Shown one piece after another: positions 17,863 to 26,596 of a stretch of 64,000 nucleotides of DNA; positions within the stretch are counted from its first letter, which is position 1, and each line of letters begins with the position of its first letter. A program made the position numbers and the translations under genes. The notes beneath the pieces were generated by a model. That model was not told where the DNA came from. It saw only the letters and a program-made list of their open reading frames with translations, and ran no database searches. This DNA is from Flavobacterium anseongense (GTDB lineage: Bacteria; Bacteroidota; Bacteroidia; Flavobacteriales; Flavobacteriaceae), in the NCBI RefSeq assembly GCF_021608185.1, contig NZ_JAKIHN010000001.1, positions 558,001 through 622,000 of the forward strand. Direction: 5' to 3'.

Positions 17863-17870
17863 TACTTTTG
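17863..17870 (+). promoter_or_regulatory. Promoter -7 element of the adenine deaminase gene
   Basis: TACTTTTG is an exact TAnnTTTG match, 19 bases upstream of the ATG at 17890. Confidence 0.5.
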
Positions 17871-17889
17871 AACTATAAAAGAAATTCAA

Positions 17890-19512
17890 ATGCAAATTCA
17901 AGGTCAGATTGTAGATATTCCAAATCGCAAAATATATTCGGGTGAAATTACTGTTGAAAATGGTAAAATCACTTCCATAACTGAGGCAACACACAACGTC
18001 AAAACTTATATTCTTCCCGGTTTTGTTGATGCACACATTCATATTGAAAGCTCGATGTTGGTGCCTTCTGAATTTGCGAAACTTGCTGTGTTGCACGGAA
18101 CAGTCGGAACCATTTCTGACCCGCACGAAATTGCGAATGTGTTGGGAAAAGATGGTGTTCATTATATGATTGAAAACGGTAAAAAAGTGCCTTTAAAGTT
18201 TCATTTTGGCGCGCCTTCCTGCGTTCCGGCTACGTTTTATGAAACGGCTGGCGCTGTAATTGATTCGGAACAAATCAAAGAATTAATGGCGTCGCCCGAT
18301 ATTTATTATCTATCGGAAATGATGAATTATCCAGGTGTTTTGTTTGATGATGAAGAAGTTTTAAAAAAAATTGCCTGGGCGAAATATTTCAACAAACCTG
18401 TAGATGGTCATGCGCCGGGTTTGCGTGGTGCGCCTATCAAAAAATATATTGCTGCCGGAATTTCTACTGACCATGAGTGTTTTACTTACGACGAAGCCGC
18501 TGAAAAACTTTCACTTGGAATGAAAGTTATTATTCGGGAAGGAAGCGCCGCTAAAAATTTCGAAGCTTTGATTGATTTATTGCCGGATAATTTCGAGAAC
18601 ATGATGTTTTGTTCCGATGATAAACATCCTGACGATTTGATTGTCGGACACATTAATCTGCTTTGCGCAAGAGCTGTTGCCAAAGGTTTTGACGTTTTCA
18701 AAATATTGCAAATGGCGTGTATCAATCCGGTGAAACATTATAAAATGAATATTGGTTTATTGCAAAAAAACGATGCTGCTGATTTTATTGTGGTAGAAGA
18801 TTTAACCAATTTCAACGTGTTGCAAACCTATATCGATGGCGAACTCGTTGCCGAAAACGGGAAATCATTTGTAAAACACGTCGACTTTGAAAAACCTAAT
18901 AATTTCAATACTTCTAAAAAACAGGTTATTGAATTTGATATTAGTAGTTCAGCTTCAAAAATCAGAGTTGTTGAAGCTTTGGAAGGGCAATTAATTACCA
19001 ATGAAATTCACCACAAACCCAAAATAGAAAACAGAAAAATCGTTTCTGATATAGAAAATGACATTCTAAAAATGGCGGTTGTCAACCGCTACGAAAATGC
19101 TCCACCAGCAATTGCTTTTATCAAAAACTTTGGGCTTAAAAAAGGTGCGATTGCAAGTTCAGTGGCGCACGATTGTCATAATATTGTTGCCGTTGGAACT
19201 TCGGATGAAGAAATCTGCAAAGCTGTCAATATACTAATTGAAAATAATGGTGGCGTTTGTGCTGTGAATGGTGCTGAAACCAAATCGTTAGCACTTCCAG
19301 TAGCCGGAATCATGAGCGACAAAGACGGCTGGGAAACCGGAAAATTGTATCAGGAAATTGATGCGATGTCAAAACAATTGGGAAGCAATTTGAAAGCACC
19401 GTTTATGACTTTATCATTTATGGCGTTATTGGTAATTCCGGATTTGAAATTGTCCGATAAAGGTTTGTTTAGTGGGAATTCGTTCTCTTTTGTTGATTTG
19501 GAAGTGGAGTAA
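17890..19512 (+). CDS. ade: Adenine deaminase
   Basis: It deaminates adenine to hypoxanthine in purine salvage. The 540-residue protein has the amidohydrolase signature [14 protein letters not shown] near residue 45, with an H-x-H metal pair. Further conserved pieces are [31 protein letters not shown] and [11 protein letters not shown], all in family order. The C-terminal [18 protein letters not shown] segment is the adenine deaminase C domain. The length matches the family (about 540-580). It stands alone, divergent from recJ and convergent with rsmI. Confidence 0.94.
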   Translation: MQIQGQIVDIPNRKIYSGEITVENGKITSITEATHNVKTYILPGFVDAHIHIESSMLVPSEFAKLAVLHGTVGTISDPHEIANVLGKDGVHYMIENGKKVPLKFHFGAPSCVPATFYETAGAVIDSEQIKELMASPDIYYLSEMMNYPGVLFDDEEVLKKIAWAKYFNKPVDGHAPGLRGAPIKKYIAAGISTDHECFTYDEAAEKLSLGMKVIIREGSAAKNFEALIDLLPDNFENMMFCSDDKHPDDLIVGHINLLCARAVAKGFDVFKILQMACINPVKHYKMNIGLLQKNDAADFIVVEDLTNFNVLQTYIDGELVAENGKSFVKHVDFEKPNNFNTSKKQVIEFDISSSASKIRVVEALEGQLITNEIHHKPKIENRKIVSDIENDILKMAVVNRYENAPPAIAFIKNFGLKKGAIASSVAHDCHNIVAVGTSDEEICKAVNILIENNGGVCAVNGAETKSLALPVAGIMSDKDGWETGKLYQEIDAMSKQLGSNLKAPFMTLSFMALLVIPDLKLSDKGLFSGNSFSFVDLEVE

Positions 19513-19513
19513 T

Positions 19514-20215
19514 TTATTCCTCGTTTTTTTTCTTTTCTTTTTCAGAAATCTTCCCACCAACCACAGCTACAATTTCTCCTTTCGGTGGTTTTATTTCAAA
19601 ATGTTTTAGGACTTCTGCGGCAGTTCCGCGGATGGTTTCTTCGTGTAGTTTTGATAATTCTCTTGAAACAGAAACTGGTCTGTCGGGGCCAAAATACTGC
19701 ACAAATTCGGCTAAGGTTTTTACGAGTTTATGTGGCGAAACATAGAAAATCATCGTTCTGTTTTCTTCGGATAATGCCAAATATCGGGTTTGTCTTCCTT
19801 TCTTTTCGGGCAAAAATCCTTCGAAAACAAATCGGTCATTGGGCAAACCGCTATTCACCAAAGCCGGAACAAAAGCTGTTGCACCAGGCAGACAATCGAC
19901 TTCAATATTATTTTCAACACAAGCTCGCGTTAACAAAAAACCGGGATCAGAAATGGCCGGAGTACCGGCATCAGAAATCAGCGCAATGTTTTCGCCAGCC
20001 TGCAATCGCTTAATCAAATTGGCAACGGTTTTGTGTTCGTTGTGCATATGATGGCTGTGCATGTGCGTCGAAATCTCAAAATGTTTCAGGAGTTTACCGC
20101 TGGTTCGTGTGTCTTCGGCCAAAATCAAATCGACTTCCTTCAAAACGCGAATCGCCCTGAAAGTCATGTCTTCAAGATTGCCAATTGGCGTTGGCACTAT
20201 GTAAAGTTTGGCCAT
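19514..20215 (-). CDS. rsmI: 16S rRNA (cytidine-1402-2'-O)-methyltransferase
   Basis: It methylates C1402 of 16S rRNA using S-adenosylmethionine. The 233-residue tetrapyrrole-methylase fold starts MAKLYIVPTPIGNLEDMT, the RsmI signature, followed by LILAEDTRTSGKLLKHF, LISDAGTPAISDPGF and LPGATAFVPALVNSGL. The C-terminal lysine-rich tail is short. The start codon directly adjoins the stop of the acidic protein gene upstream, indicating one transcript. Confidence 0.94.
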   Translation of the reverse strand: MAKLYIVPTPIGNLEDMTFRAIRVLKEVDLILAEDTRTSGKLLKHFEISTHMHSHHMHNEHKTVANLIKRLQAGENIALISDAGTPAISDPGFLLTRACVENNIEVDCLPGATAFVPALVNSGLPNDRFVFEGFLPEKKGRQTRYLALSEENRTMIFYVSPHKLVKTLAEFVQYFGPDRPVSVSRELSKLHEETIRGTAAEVLKHFEIKPPKGEIVAVVGGKISEKEKKKNEE

Positions 20216-21094
20216 TTACTGGAATTTTTTCTCAACGATTTCCATGAATCGTTCGATATAATCTTCTTCGCCAACCCAATAGTTATAATCCGGAATCACC
20301 ATTTCGTTGATGAAATTCTTGGCTTCTTCAAAAGTATCAAAAGTGTTTAACTGAGAAATCACACGATTAAAATCTTCGTTGCTATCGTTAAAAAGATGTT
20401 GCACAAAACCAATTCGGTCGTTCAATCCAATAGCGATTGATTTTGAAGTCATTTCATTGAAAGCTGCCGTTTTTGGTTCTTCCTTTACTTCTTGTTTTAC
20501 CTCTTCTAGTGGCGTTTCTGATGGAAATAATGACACTTCATTTGGTTTCACAAAAACCGGATCAGCATAATTCCCGATAAGATCTTCAAGTTTTTCTTCC
20601 GGTTGCACTTCAGAAGCTACTTCTGCCGCAACTGGTTCCTCATCCTCTTCAGCTTCTAATTCAAAAATAGGTTTGAAAGCCGGTTCCACCGAAATTGCTT
20701 CAGGTTCATCTACTGCAACTTCTTCCAATACTTCCTCTTCTTCCAAAACTGCTTCAGGTTCTTCCGAAATAATTTGCTCCGCCAGTTCGCTTTCGCTCGT
20801 GTCTTCTTCTTCAGCTTCGGCTTCTGTGGCAACTTCTGCAATTGGTTCAATTACTTCATCTTTTGCTTCAGCAACTTGTTCAATTGGAGCTTGATTAGAT
20901 AATTTTTCTTCTAAAACCTCTTCTGACACTTCAGATTTTACCGATTCGAAATTGTCCTGATAGAATTTTAAAACAGACAATGTTTCGTAAAGTTTTTGCG
21001 TTTCTTTATACAATTGATCAACTTCCGATTTGTTTTTTAGCTTTAAAATTCGGTGTGCAATGCTGATTAATTCGGCTTCTAATCTTTTTTTCAT
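20216..21094 (-). CDS. Acidic Glu-rich protein with conserved C-terminal region, unknown function
   Basis: The chosen ATG at 21094 gives MKKRLEAELISIAHRILKL. An ATG further up (21172) would overlap the likely thymidine kinase control region and add an atypical leader. The 292-residue protein has a helical N-terminus, a long low-complexity Glu/Ala/Val segment (about residues 75-210), and a C-terminus (from SIALNDRIGFVQHLFND to the end) that is not low-complexity and looks folded. A dispersed repeat lies inside the acidic region at 20780-20803, encoding DTSESELAE. The gene leads directly into rsmI. Confidence 0.75.
   Translation of the reverse strand: MKKRLEAELISIAHRILKLKNKSEVDQLYKETQKLYETLSVLKFYQDNFESVKSEVSEEVLEEKLSNQAPIEQVAEAKDEVIEPIAEVATEAEAEEEDTSESELAEQIISEEPEAVLEEEEVLEEVAVDEPEAISVEPAFKPIFELEAEEDEEPVAAEVASEVQPEEKLEDLIGNYADPVFVKPNEVSLFPSETPLEEVKQEVKEEPKTAAFNEMTSKSIAIGLNDRIGFVQHLFNDSNEDFNRVISQLNTFDTFEEAKNFINEMVIPDYNYWVGEEDYIERFMEIVEKKFQ
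20780..20803. repeat. Short dispersed repeat inside a coding region
   Basis: This stretch is identical to the intergenic repeat at 5108-5131 except for two bases. It lies in the acidic low-complexity part of the gene upstream of rsmI and keeps the frame. Confidence 0.6.
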
Positions 21095-21133
21095 AAGTTT
21101 GAAAATATTATGGAATAAGGTCGTCTTTTTTAA

Positions 21134-21141
21134 TATTTTTG
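21134..21141 (+). promoter_or_regulatory. Promoter -7 element of the thymidine kinase gene
   Basis: TATTTTTG is an exact TAnnTTTG match, 54 bases before the preferred ATG at 21196. Confidence 0.45.
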
Positions 21142-21195
21142 TTTCTGTTACAAAGTAATAAAAACTATTCATTTTTAGCGCAAGAAAAATACAAA

Positions 21196-21843
21196 ATGTT
21201 TCTCGAAAATACAGTAAATCATAAAGAACAATTTGGTTGGATTGAAGTCATCTGCGGTTCGATGTTTTCGGGTAAAACGGAAGAACTCATCCGAAGGTTG
21301 AAAAGAGCGCAATTCGCCAAACAAAAAGTGGAAATTTTCAAGCCGGCAATCGATACAAGATATGACGAAGAAATGGTAGTTTCTCATAACAAAAACGAAA
21401 TCCGTTCTACACCGGTTCCTGCTGCAGCCAACATTAGAATACTGGCACAAGGTTGCGACGTAGTTGGTATTGATGAAGCGCAGTTTTTTGATGATGAAAT
21501 TGTAGCCGTTTGTAATGACTTGGCCAATTCCGGAATCCGGGTAATTATAGCTGGATTGGATATGGATTTTAAAGGAAATCCTTTCGGACCAATGCCGGCA
21601 TTAATGGCAACCGCAGAATATGTTACCAAAGTGCACGCGGTTTGTACCCGAACCGGAAATTTAGCGCACTACAGTTTTAGAAAGACCGACAGCGACAAAT
21701 TGGTTTTATTGGGTGAAACCGAAGAATATGAGCCATTGAGTCGCGCCGCTTATTACAAGGCAATGCGCGAAAATATGGAAGTTAAAGATCCTGAACATTT
21801 ATCAGACGACCCGAACGCCAGCGAATTGGCGAAGCAAAAATAA
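21196..21843 (+). CDS. tdk: Thymidine kinase
   Basis: It phosphorylates thymidine in the salvage pathway. The P-loop is [15 protein letters not shown], at about residue 18 with the chosen start. [12 protein letters not shown] is the Walker B-like motif and [15 protein letters not shown] is the lasso-like region. The zinc ribbon appears degenerate, with only one obvious Cys in VCTRTG. The ATG at 21196 ([21 protein letters not shown]) is preferred over an in-frame ATG at 21139, which would add an uncharacteristic leader. The murF-alr gene begins 9 bases after its stop. Confidence 0.93.
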   Translation: MFLENTVNHKEQFGWIEVICGSMFSGKTEELIRRLKRAQFAKQKVEIFKPAIDTRYDEEMVVSHNKNEIRSTPVPAAANIRILAQGCDVVGIDEAQFFDDEIVAVCNDLANSGIRVIIAGLDMDFKGNPFGPMPALMATAEYVTKVHAVCTRTGNLAHYSFRKTDSDKLVLLGETEEYEPLSRAAYYKAMRENMEVKDPEHLSDDPNASELAKQK

Positions 21844-21852
21844 ATCCAACTC

Positions 21853-24297
21853 TTGATACTAACCATCCGAAATATTGTTCCCATCATCAAAGCCAATTGG
21901 GTTGGTAATAATGATGTAGCAATTATTGACTATATTTCCATTGACAGTCGTTCGTTGCAAAACGACGAAAACACCTTATTCTTTGCCATTTCCGGACCAA
22001 ATCACGATGGGCATTTATATATTGAAGAGCTGATTAAAAAAGGCGTTCAGCATTTTGTGGTTTCTCAGATTCCGGAAAATGTTGCCGGAAAAGCGAATTT
22101 TTTAGTCGTCGAAAATACCCTTGATGCCCTACAGAAATTTGCGGCCTTTTATCGCAGTCAGTTTGATTTTCCTGTTATAGGAATTACCGGAAGCAACGGA
22201 AAAACCATCATTAAAGAATGGCTGAACTTTCTTTTAAGCCCGGATTATAATATTATTCGAAGTCCAAAAAGTTATAACTCACAAGTTGGTGTGCCGCTTT
22301 CAATTTTAGGTATCAACGAAAAACACAATTTAGGAATATTTGAAGCCGGAATTTCCATGAGCCACGAAATGGAAAAACTCCAAAAAATAATTCAGCCAAC
22401 AATTGGAATTTTATCCAACATTGGTTCGGCGCACGACGAAGGATTTTCGAGCGTTGCCGAAAAAATCAAAGAAAAATTAAAACTTTTTGTTTCGGTAAAC
22501 GTTTTGATTCTGAATAAAAACAAAACCATCTGTGCTTTTGTTAATCCAAAAATAAAAATCTTCACTTGGTGTTCTGATGATAAAAGTGCTGATGTTTTTA
22601 TCACGAAAAAAAACATAGGCGAACTAACCGAATTACAAGTTACTTACAGAGAAGATACGTTCCCAATTACGATTCCGTTTCAGGATCAGGCTTCGGTGGA
22701 AAATGCGATACATTGCATGATGGTGATGTTGTATTTTGGATACAATCACAACGTCATTCAAACTAGAATGGCACATCTATATCCTGTAGAAATGCGTTTA
22801 AAAGTGAAAAACGGAATTTATAATTGTACACTTATCGATGACAGTTACAGCTCCGATTTTCAATCGCTAAAAATTGCTTTGGACTTTTTAGAAAATCAGA
22901 AACAACACAAGAAGAAAACGATTATTCTTTCGGATATTTTTCAGAGCGGTTTGAGTAACGAAGAATTATACTCTCAGGTTTCGCAGTTGATTATTTCGAA
23001 TAAAATTACCCGTGTGATTGGCATTGGAGAAACCATTTCGCAGTATAAAAACAAATTCATCAATTGTGTTACCTTTAAAAATGTAGCCGAATTCACGAAT
23101 GCTTTTGACAACCTGAATTTTGAAAACGAAACCATATTAATCAAAGGCGCACGCGATTTTAATTTTGAAAAAATTGTGTCGATGCTCGAAGAAAAGACAC
23201 ATGAAACCGTTTTAGAAATTAACCTCAATGCGATTGGCCATAATCTGAGTTTTTTCAAATCGAAGTTAAAACCAAAAACCAAGATGATGGTAATGGTCAA
23301 AGCGTTTGGCTACGGAAATGGTGGCTTTGAAATTGCACAATTACTCGAACATCACAAAGTAGATTATCTCGGTGTGGCTTTCGCCGATGAAGGAATTTCG
23401 CTGAAAAATTCAGGAATCACAGTTCCGATTATGGTTTTAAATCCCGAAACGACAAGCTTTGCTGCCATTATTCAGCATCATTTAGAACCTGAAATTTATT
23501 CGATAAAAGGATTAAAAGCATTCTTAAAAATTGCGGAACAAAAGAAATTAAAGCATTTCCCAATTCATATTAAATTAGATACCGGAATGCATCGCCTTGG
23601 ATTTGAAGAAGAAAATCTACAAGATTTAATCGAGATTCTAAAAGGAAACGAAACCGTACAAATTAAAAGTGTCTTATCGCACATGGCAACAAGTGACGAT
23701 TTGAAACACGATGCGTTTTCTAAATCGCAGATTGTCTTATTTGAAAAATTGTCAACCCAACTGCAAACAGAGTTGAATATAAAACCTATTCGACATATTT
23801 TAAACACTTCAGGCATTACCAATTATCCCGAAGCGCAATACGATATGGTTCGCTTAGGCATTGGTTTGTACGGAATTTCAAATGATACCGAAGAACAAAA
23901 AGAACTCGAAAACGTCGGCACTTTAAAATCGGTTATTTCTCAAATCAGAACTATCGATGCGAATGAAAGTGTAGGCTACGGCCGAAGATTTATCGCCGAA
24001 AAAGAAACCAAAATCGCCACCATTCCAATTGGCTACGCTGATGGCATTCGCAGAAGTTGGGGTAATGGCGTTGGTTATGTTGTCATCAATAACAAACAAG
24101 CCAAAATTGTCGGCAGCGTTTGTATGGACATGCTGATGGTTGATGTAACCGACATTGATTGCAAGGAAGGCAACACCGTAATTATTTTTGGCGAAAATCC
24201 AACAGTCCATTTTATGGCTCAGCAACTCAATACCATTCCATACGAAATTCTAACCAGCATTTCTCAGCGAGTTAAACGCGTTTTTTTCAGAGAATAA
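21853..24297 (+). CDS. murF-alr: Bifunctional MurF / alanine racemase fusion
   Basis: Residues 1 to about 450 are a UDP-MurNAc-tripeptide:D-Ala-D-Ala ligase, with the ATP loop GITGSNGKTIIKEW near residue 113 and FEAGISMSHEMEKL after it. Residues about 455-814 are a PLP-dependent alanine racemase, with VMVKAFGYGNGGFEIA carrying the PLP Lys at residue 483 and SVGYGRRF carrying the catalytic Tyr. The fusion links making D-Ala and adding D-Ala-D-Ala to peptidoglycan precursors, and is known in Bacteroidota. The start codon is TTG, 9 bases after tdk, supported by the family N-terminus ILTIRNIVPII. Confidence 0.95.
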   Translation: MILTIRNIVPIIKANWVGNNDVAIIDYISIDSRSLQNDENTLFFAISGPNHDGHLYIEELIKKGVQHFVVSQIPENVAGKANFLVVENTLDALQKFAAFYRSQFDFPVIGITGSNGKTIIKEWLNFLLSPDYNIIRSPKSYNSQVGVPLSILGINEKHNLGIFEAGISMSHEMEKLQKIIQPTIGILSNIGSAHDEGFSSVAEKIKEKLKLFVSVNVLILNKNKTICAFVNPKIKIFTWCSDDKSADVFITKKNIGELTELQVTYREDTFPITIPFQDQASVENAIHCMMVMLYFGYNHNVIQTRMAHLYPVEMRLKVKNGIYNCTLIDDSYSSDFQSLKIALDFLENQKQHKKKTIILSDIFQSGLSNEELYSQVSQLIISNKITRVIGIGETISQYKNKFINCVTFKNVAEFTNAFDNLNFENETILIKGARDFNFEKIVSMLEEKTHETVLEINLNAIGHNLSFFKSKLKPKTKMMVMVKAFGYGNGGFEIAQLLEHHKVDYLGVAFADEGISLKNSGITVPIMVLNPETTSFAAIIQHHLEPEIYSIKGLKAFLKIAEQKKLKHFPIHIKLDTGMHRLGFEEENLQDLIEILKGNETVQIKSVLSHMATSDDLKHDAFSKSQIVLFEKLSTQLQTELNIKPIRHILNTSGITNYPEAQYDMVRLGIGLYGISNDTEEQKELENVGTLKSVISQIRTIDANESVGYGRRFIAEKETKIATIPIGYADGIRRSWGNGVGYVVINNKQAKIVGSVCMDMLMVDVTDIDCKEGNTVIIFGENPTVHFMAQQLNTIPYEILTSISQRVKRVFFRE

Positions 24298-24358
24298 TTT
24301 CAAAGTTTTATTTTTTTGACTAACTTAGTTTTCTATTAACCAATAAACCAAAATAATT

Positions 24359-24760
24359 ATGTTAAAGGAATTTAAGAGTTTTATTATGACAGGTAATGTG
24401 ATTGAATTCGCAGTTGCCGTAATCATGGCTGGCGCCGTTGGTGCCGTAGTAAACGGATTCGTTGCCGATATAGCAATGCCTCTAGTTGGAATGCTAACCG
24501 GAGGAATGGATTTTTCAGCACTAAAATATGTCTTATCACCAGAAGTTAAAGACGCAGCCGGTGCTATAACTTCTCCTGAAAACGCAGTTAGATATGGCGC
24601 TTGGATTAATTCAATAATCAGTTTAGTTGTAATTGGTTTTGTAATGTTTATGATTATAAAAGCATACAACAAAACCAAAAAACCAGCAGAAGCTCCAGCT
24701 CCGGCCGGACCAACTCAAGAAGAATTACTTACTCAAATCAGAGATTTATTAAAAAAATAA
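24359..24760 (+). CDS. mscL: Large-conductance mechanosensitive channel
   Basis: This 133-residue inner-membrane channel opens under membrane tension to release solutes during osmotic downshock. The N-terminal MLKEFKSFIMTGNVIEFAVAVIMAGAVGAVVNGFV is the amphipathic helix plus pore helix TM1 with its Gly/Ala-rich face. A second helix (WINSIISLVVIGFVMFMIIKAYNK) follows a periplasmic loop, and the C-terminal EELLTQIRDLLKK is the cytoplasmic bundle. It is a single gene with its own terminator. Confidence 0.95.
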   Translation: MLKEFKSFIMTGNVIEFAVAVIMAGAVGAVVNGFVADIAMPLVGMLTGGMDFSALKYVLSPEVKDAAGAITSPENAVRYGAWINSIISLVVIGFVMFMIIKAYNKTKKPAEAPAPAGPTQEELLTQIRDLLKK

Positions 24761-24787
24761 TACCGCTACATTATATATTCTAATTTA

Positions 24788-24818
24788 ACCCTGAACTTGT
24801 TTCAGGGTCTTTTTTTTT
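24788..24818 (+). terminator. Terminator after mscL
   Basis: ACCCTGAA pairs with TTCAGGGT around a short loop, followed by nine T. Confidence 0.85.
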
Positions 24819-24823
24819 ATTTC

Positions 24824-24949
24824 AGGAGCACAGCATTCCGCTTATCAGGACGCTCACTCCCGCTATCCGATACAATCTTTTTTTAAACTGCCACGGGTTT
24901 AAACCCGTGCAGTTTAAAAAAAGGATTTCCACTACTATCGGGGCTAATT
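24824..24949 (+). repeat. Dispersed hairpin element, copy 1
   Basis: The element begins GGAGCACAG, contains CCCGCTATCCGATACAATC, then a long central hairpin (TTTTTTTAAACTG, the 18-bp palindrome CACGGGTTTAAACCCGTG, then CAGTTTAAAAAAA), and ends AAGGATTTCCAC-TACTATCGGGGCTAAT. A second copy with the same ends but another hairpin lies inverted at 43651-43730. No coding capacity. It fills the 297-base gap between mscL and asd together with the terminator. Confidence 0.7.
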
Positions 24950-25015
24950 ACAACGTTAGCTGTATTTTACTGTCTTTTTTCTTTCTTCTATATTCTATTT
25001 TCTTTTTTTTCTACA

Positions 25016-25023
25016 TACTTTTG
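25016..25023 (+). promoter_or_regulatory. Promoter -7 element of asd
   Basis: TACTTTTG is an exact TAnnTTTG match, 34 bases before the ATG. Confidence 0.55.
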
Positions 25024-25057
25024 CACTTTCAAAACTTAACCCTTTAAAATTAAAAAT

Positions 25058-26047
25058 ATGAAAGTTGCTGTTGTAGGCGCAACCGGAATGGTTGGCGAAG
25101 TTATGCTTCAAGTATTAGCGGAAAGAAATTTTCCTGTAACCGAATTAATTCCTGTAGCTTCCGAGAAATCGGTTGGTAAGGAAATCGAATTTAAGGGTAA
25201 GAAGTATAAAGTAGTTGGCTTACAAACGGCAGTAGATATGAAAGCAGATATCGCTTTGTTTTCGGCTGGTGGCGAAACATCTTTAGCCTGGGCACCAAAA
25301 TTTGCCGAAGCAGGAACAACAGTTATCGATAATTCTTCTGCATGGAGAATGGATCCAACCAAAAAATTAGTAGTTCCGGAAATTAACGCATCTGAATTGA
25401 CAAAAGAAGATAAAATCATCGCTAACCCAAACTGTTCGACTATTCAAATGGTTATGGTTTTAGCGCCATTGCACAAAAAATACAACATCAAACGTGTGAT
25501 TGTTTCTACATACCAATCTATCACAGGAACCGGAGTGAAAGCAGTAAGACAATTAGAAAATGAATACGCAGGTGTTCAAGGTGAAATGGCATATAAATAC
25601 CAAATTCACAGAAACGCAATTCCACAATGTGATAGTTTTGAAGATAACGGTTACACCAAAGAAGAAATGAAATTGGTTCGTGAAACTCAAAAAATCATTG
25701 GAGACAAATCGATTGCTGTTACCGCAACTGCGATTAGAATTCCGGTTGTTGGCGGTCATAGCGAAGCCGTGAATGTAGAGTTTTCAAATGATTTTGATGT
25801 GAATGAGGTACGCAACATTTTACATCATACGGATGGCGTTGTTGTTCAAGATAACAATGATACTTACACTTATCCAATGCCTTTGTACGCTCAAGGAAAA
25901 GATGAAGTTTTCGTTGGTAGAATTCGTCGTGATGAGAGTCAGCCAAACTCTTTGAACATGTGGATTGTTTCCGATAATTTGAGAAAAGGTGCTGCTACAA
26001 ATACAATTCAGATTGCTGAATATTTAGTAGCGAATAAATTAGTATAA
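25058..26047 (+). CDS. asd: Aspartate-semialdehyde dehydrogenase
   Basis: It reduces aspartyl phosphate to aspartate semialdehyde with NADPH, the branch point to lysine/diaminopimelate, threonine and methionine. MKVAVVGATGMVGEVMLQVL is the NADP-binding GxxGxxG motif. IIANPNCSTIQMV carries the catalytic Cys near residue 127, and RIPVVGGHSEAVNVEF holds the active-site Arg and His near residue 230. The 329-residue length is standard. It is monocistronic and ends in a strong terminator. Confidence 0.96.
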   Translation: MKVAVVGATGMVGEVMLQVLAERNFPVTELIPVASEKSVGKEIEFKGKKYKVVGLQTAVDMKADIALFSAGGETSLAWAPKFAEAGTTVIDNSSAWRMDPTKKLVVPEINASELTKEDKIIANPNCSTIQMVMVLAPLHKKYNIKRVIVSTYQSITGTGVKAVRQLENEYAGVQGEMAYKYQIHRNAIPQCDSFEDNGYTKEEMKLVRETQKIIGDKSIAVTATAIRIPVVGGHSEAVNVEFSNDFDVNEVRNILHHTDGVVVQDNNDTYTYPMPLYAQGKDEVFVGRIRRDESQPNSLNMWIVSDNLRKGAATNTIQIAEYLVANKLV

Positions 26048-26085
26048 TAGACTTCCACCTGATCGGGGAAGTGACAGAAATAGGC

Positions 26086-26135
26086 AACCGTCCGGTTTTA
26101 CAAATCATAAAATTTGTTAAAATCAGACGGTTTTT
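26086..26135 (+). terminator. Terminator after asd
   Basis: AACCGTC pairs with GACGGTT, with an inner stem TTTTACAAAT/ATTTGTTAAAA (one bulge) closing a small loop, then a T run. The promoter of the next gene begins only 15 bases later. Confidence 0.8.
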
Positions 26136-26149
26136 CTTTGAGCATGACT

Positions 26150-26157
26150 TACATTTG
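26150..26157 (+). promoter_or_regulatory. Promoter of the His-rich protein and TonB receptor pair
   Basis: TACATTTG is an exact TAnnTTTG match whose last base lies 7 bases before the A of the ATG at 26164, so the transcript would start at or next to the start codon. Confidence 0.5.
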
Positions 26158-26163
26158 CACTTG

Positions 26164-26517
26164 ATGAAAAAAAGATTTCTCATAGTAAATTCAATCATGG
26201 GATTGTTAGTGTTGCTGGCAATACTTTTTCAGTCTTTTGATGCTATTGGTCACTTAGAAAAACAATTTTCAGAAAAACACTGCTACCACAATTACCATCA
26301 TCACAAAACCGAAATCACTCACGCACACGAAGGATTTGATCATTGTTTTACTTGTGAATTTACGTTTAGCAACTTTATTTCGCCATCTAAACTAACTTTT
26401 ACTTCTCAAAAAGTTGAAGTTATTACCAAATATTCCTCTTATTATTCCAAAGAAATAACTCAGTTTTTCCGAGGAAGTCTTTTTGCGCTTCGGGCACCAC
26501 CAAGTTTTATTGTTTAA
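26164..26517 (+). CDS. Small exported His/Cys-rich protein, likely metal-related (DUF2946-like)
   Basis: With the ATG at 26164 the protein has 117 residues. It has an N-terminal signal or anchor helix (IVNSIMGLLVLLAILFQSF), then a metal-binding-looking segment (HCYHNYHHHKTEITHAHEG, then HCFTCEF with C-x-x-C), and a C-terminal LRAPPSFIV. The C-x-x-C plus a terminal R-(G/A)-P-P recalls DUF2946 proteins found beside copper-related TonB receptors in Proteobacteria. The resemblance is by motif only. A longer in-frame ATG at 26071 overlaps the terminator and is unlikely. It is probably co-transcribed with the TonB receptor 79 bases downstream. Confidence 0.75.
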   Translation: MKKRFLIVNSIMGLLVLLAILFQSFDAIGHLEKQFSEKHCYHNYHHHKTEITHAHEGFDHCFTCEFTFSNFISPSKLTFTSQKVEVITKYSSYYSKEITQFFRGSLFALRAPPSFIV

Positions 26518-26596
26518 TCTGAATTCATTTCAGATTCCTTGAATTATCAGACCGAAATAGTATCGGTCAATCATTTATTTATCAATAAAATTAATC

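Noticed and set aside
24824..24949. The hairpin element as a riboswitch for asd
   Set aside because: The same ends recur elsewhere in the opposite orientation and with a different core, and the asd promoter lies downstream of it.
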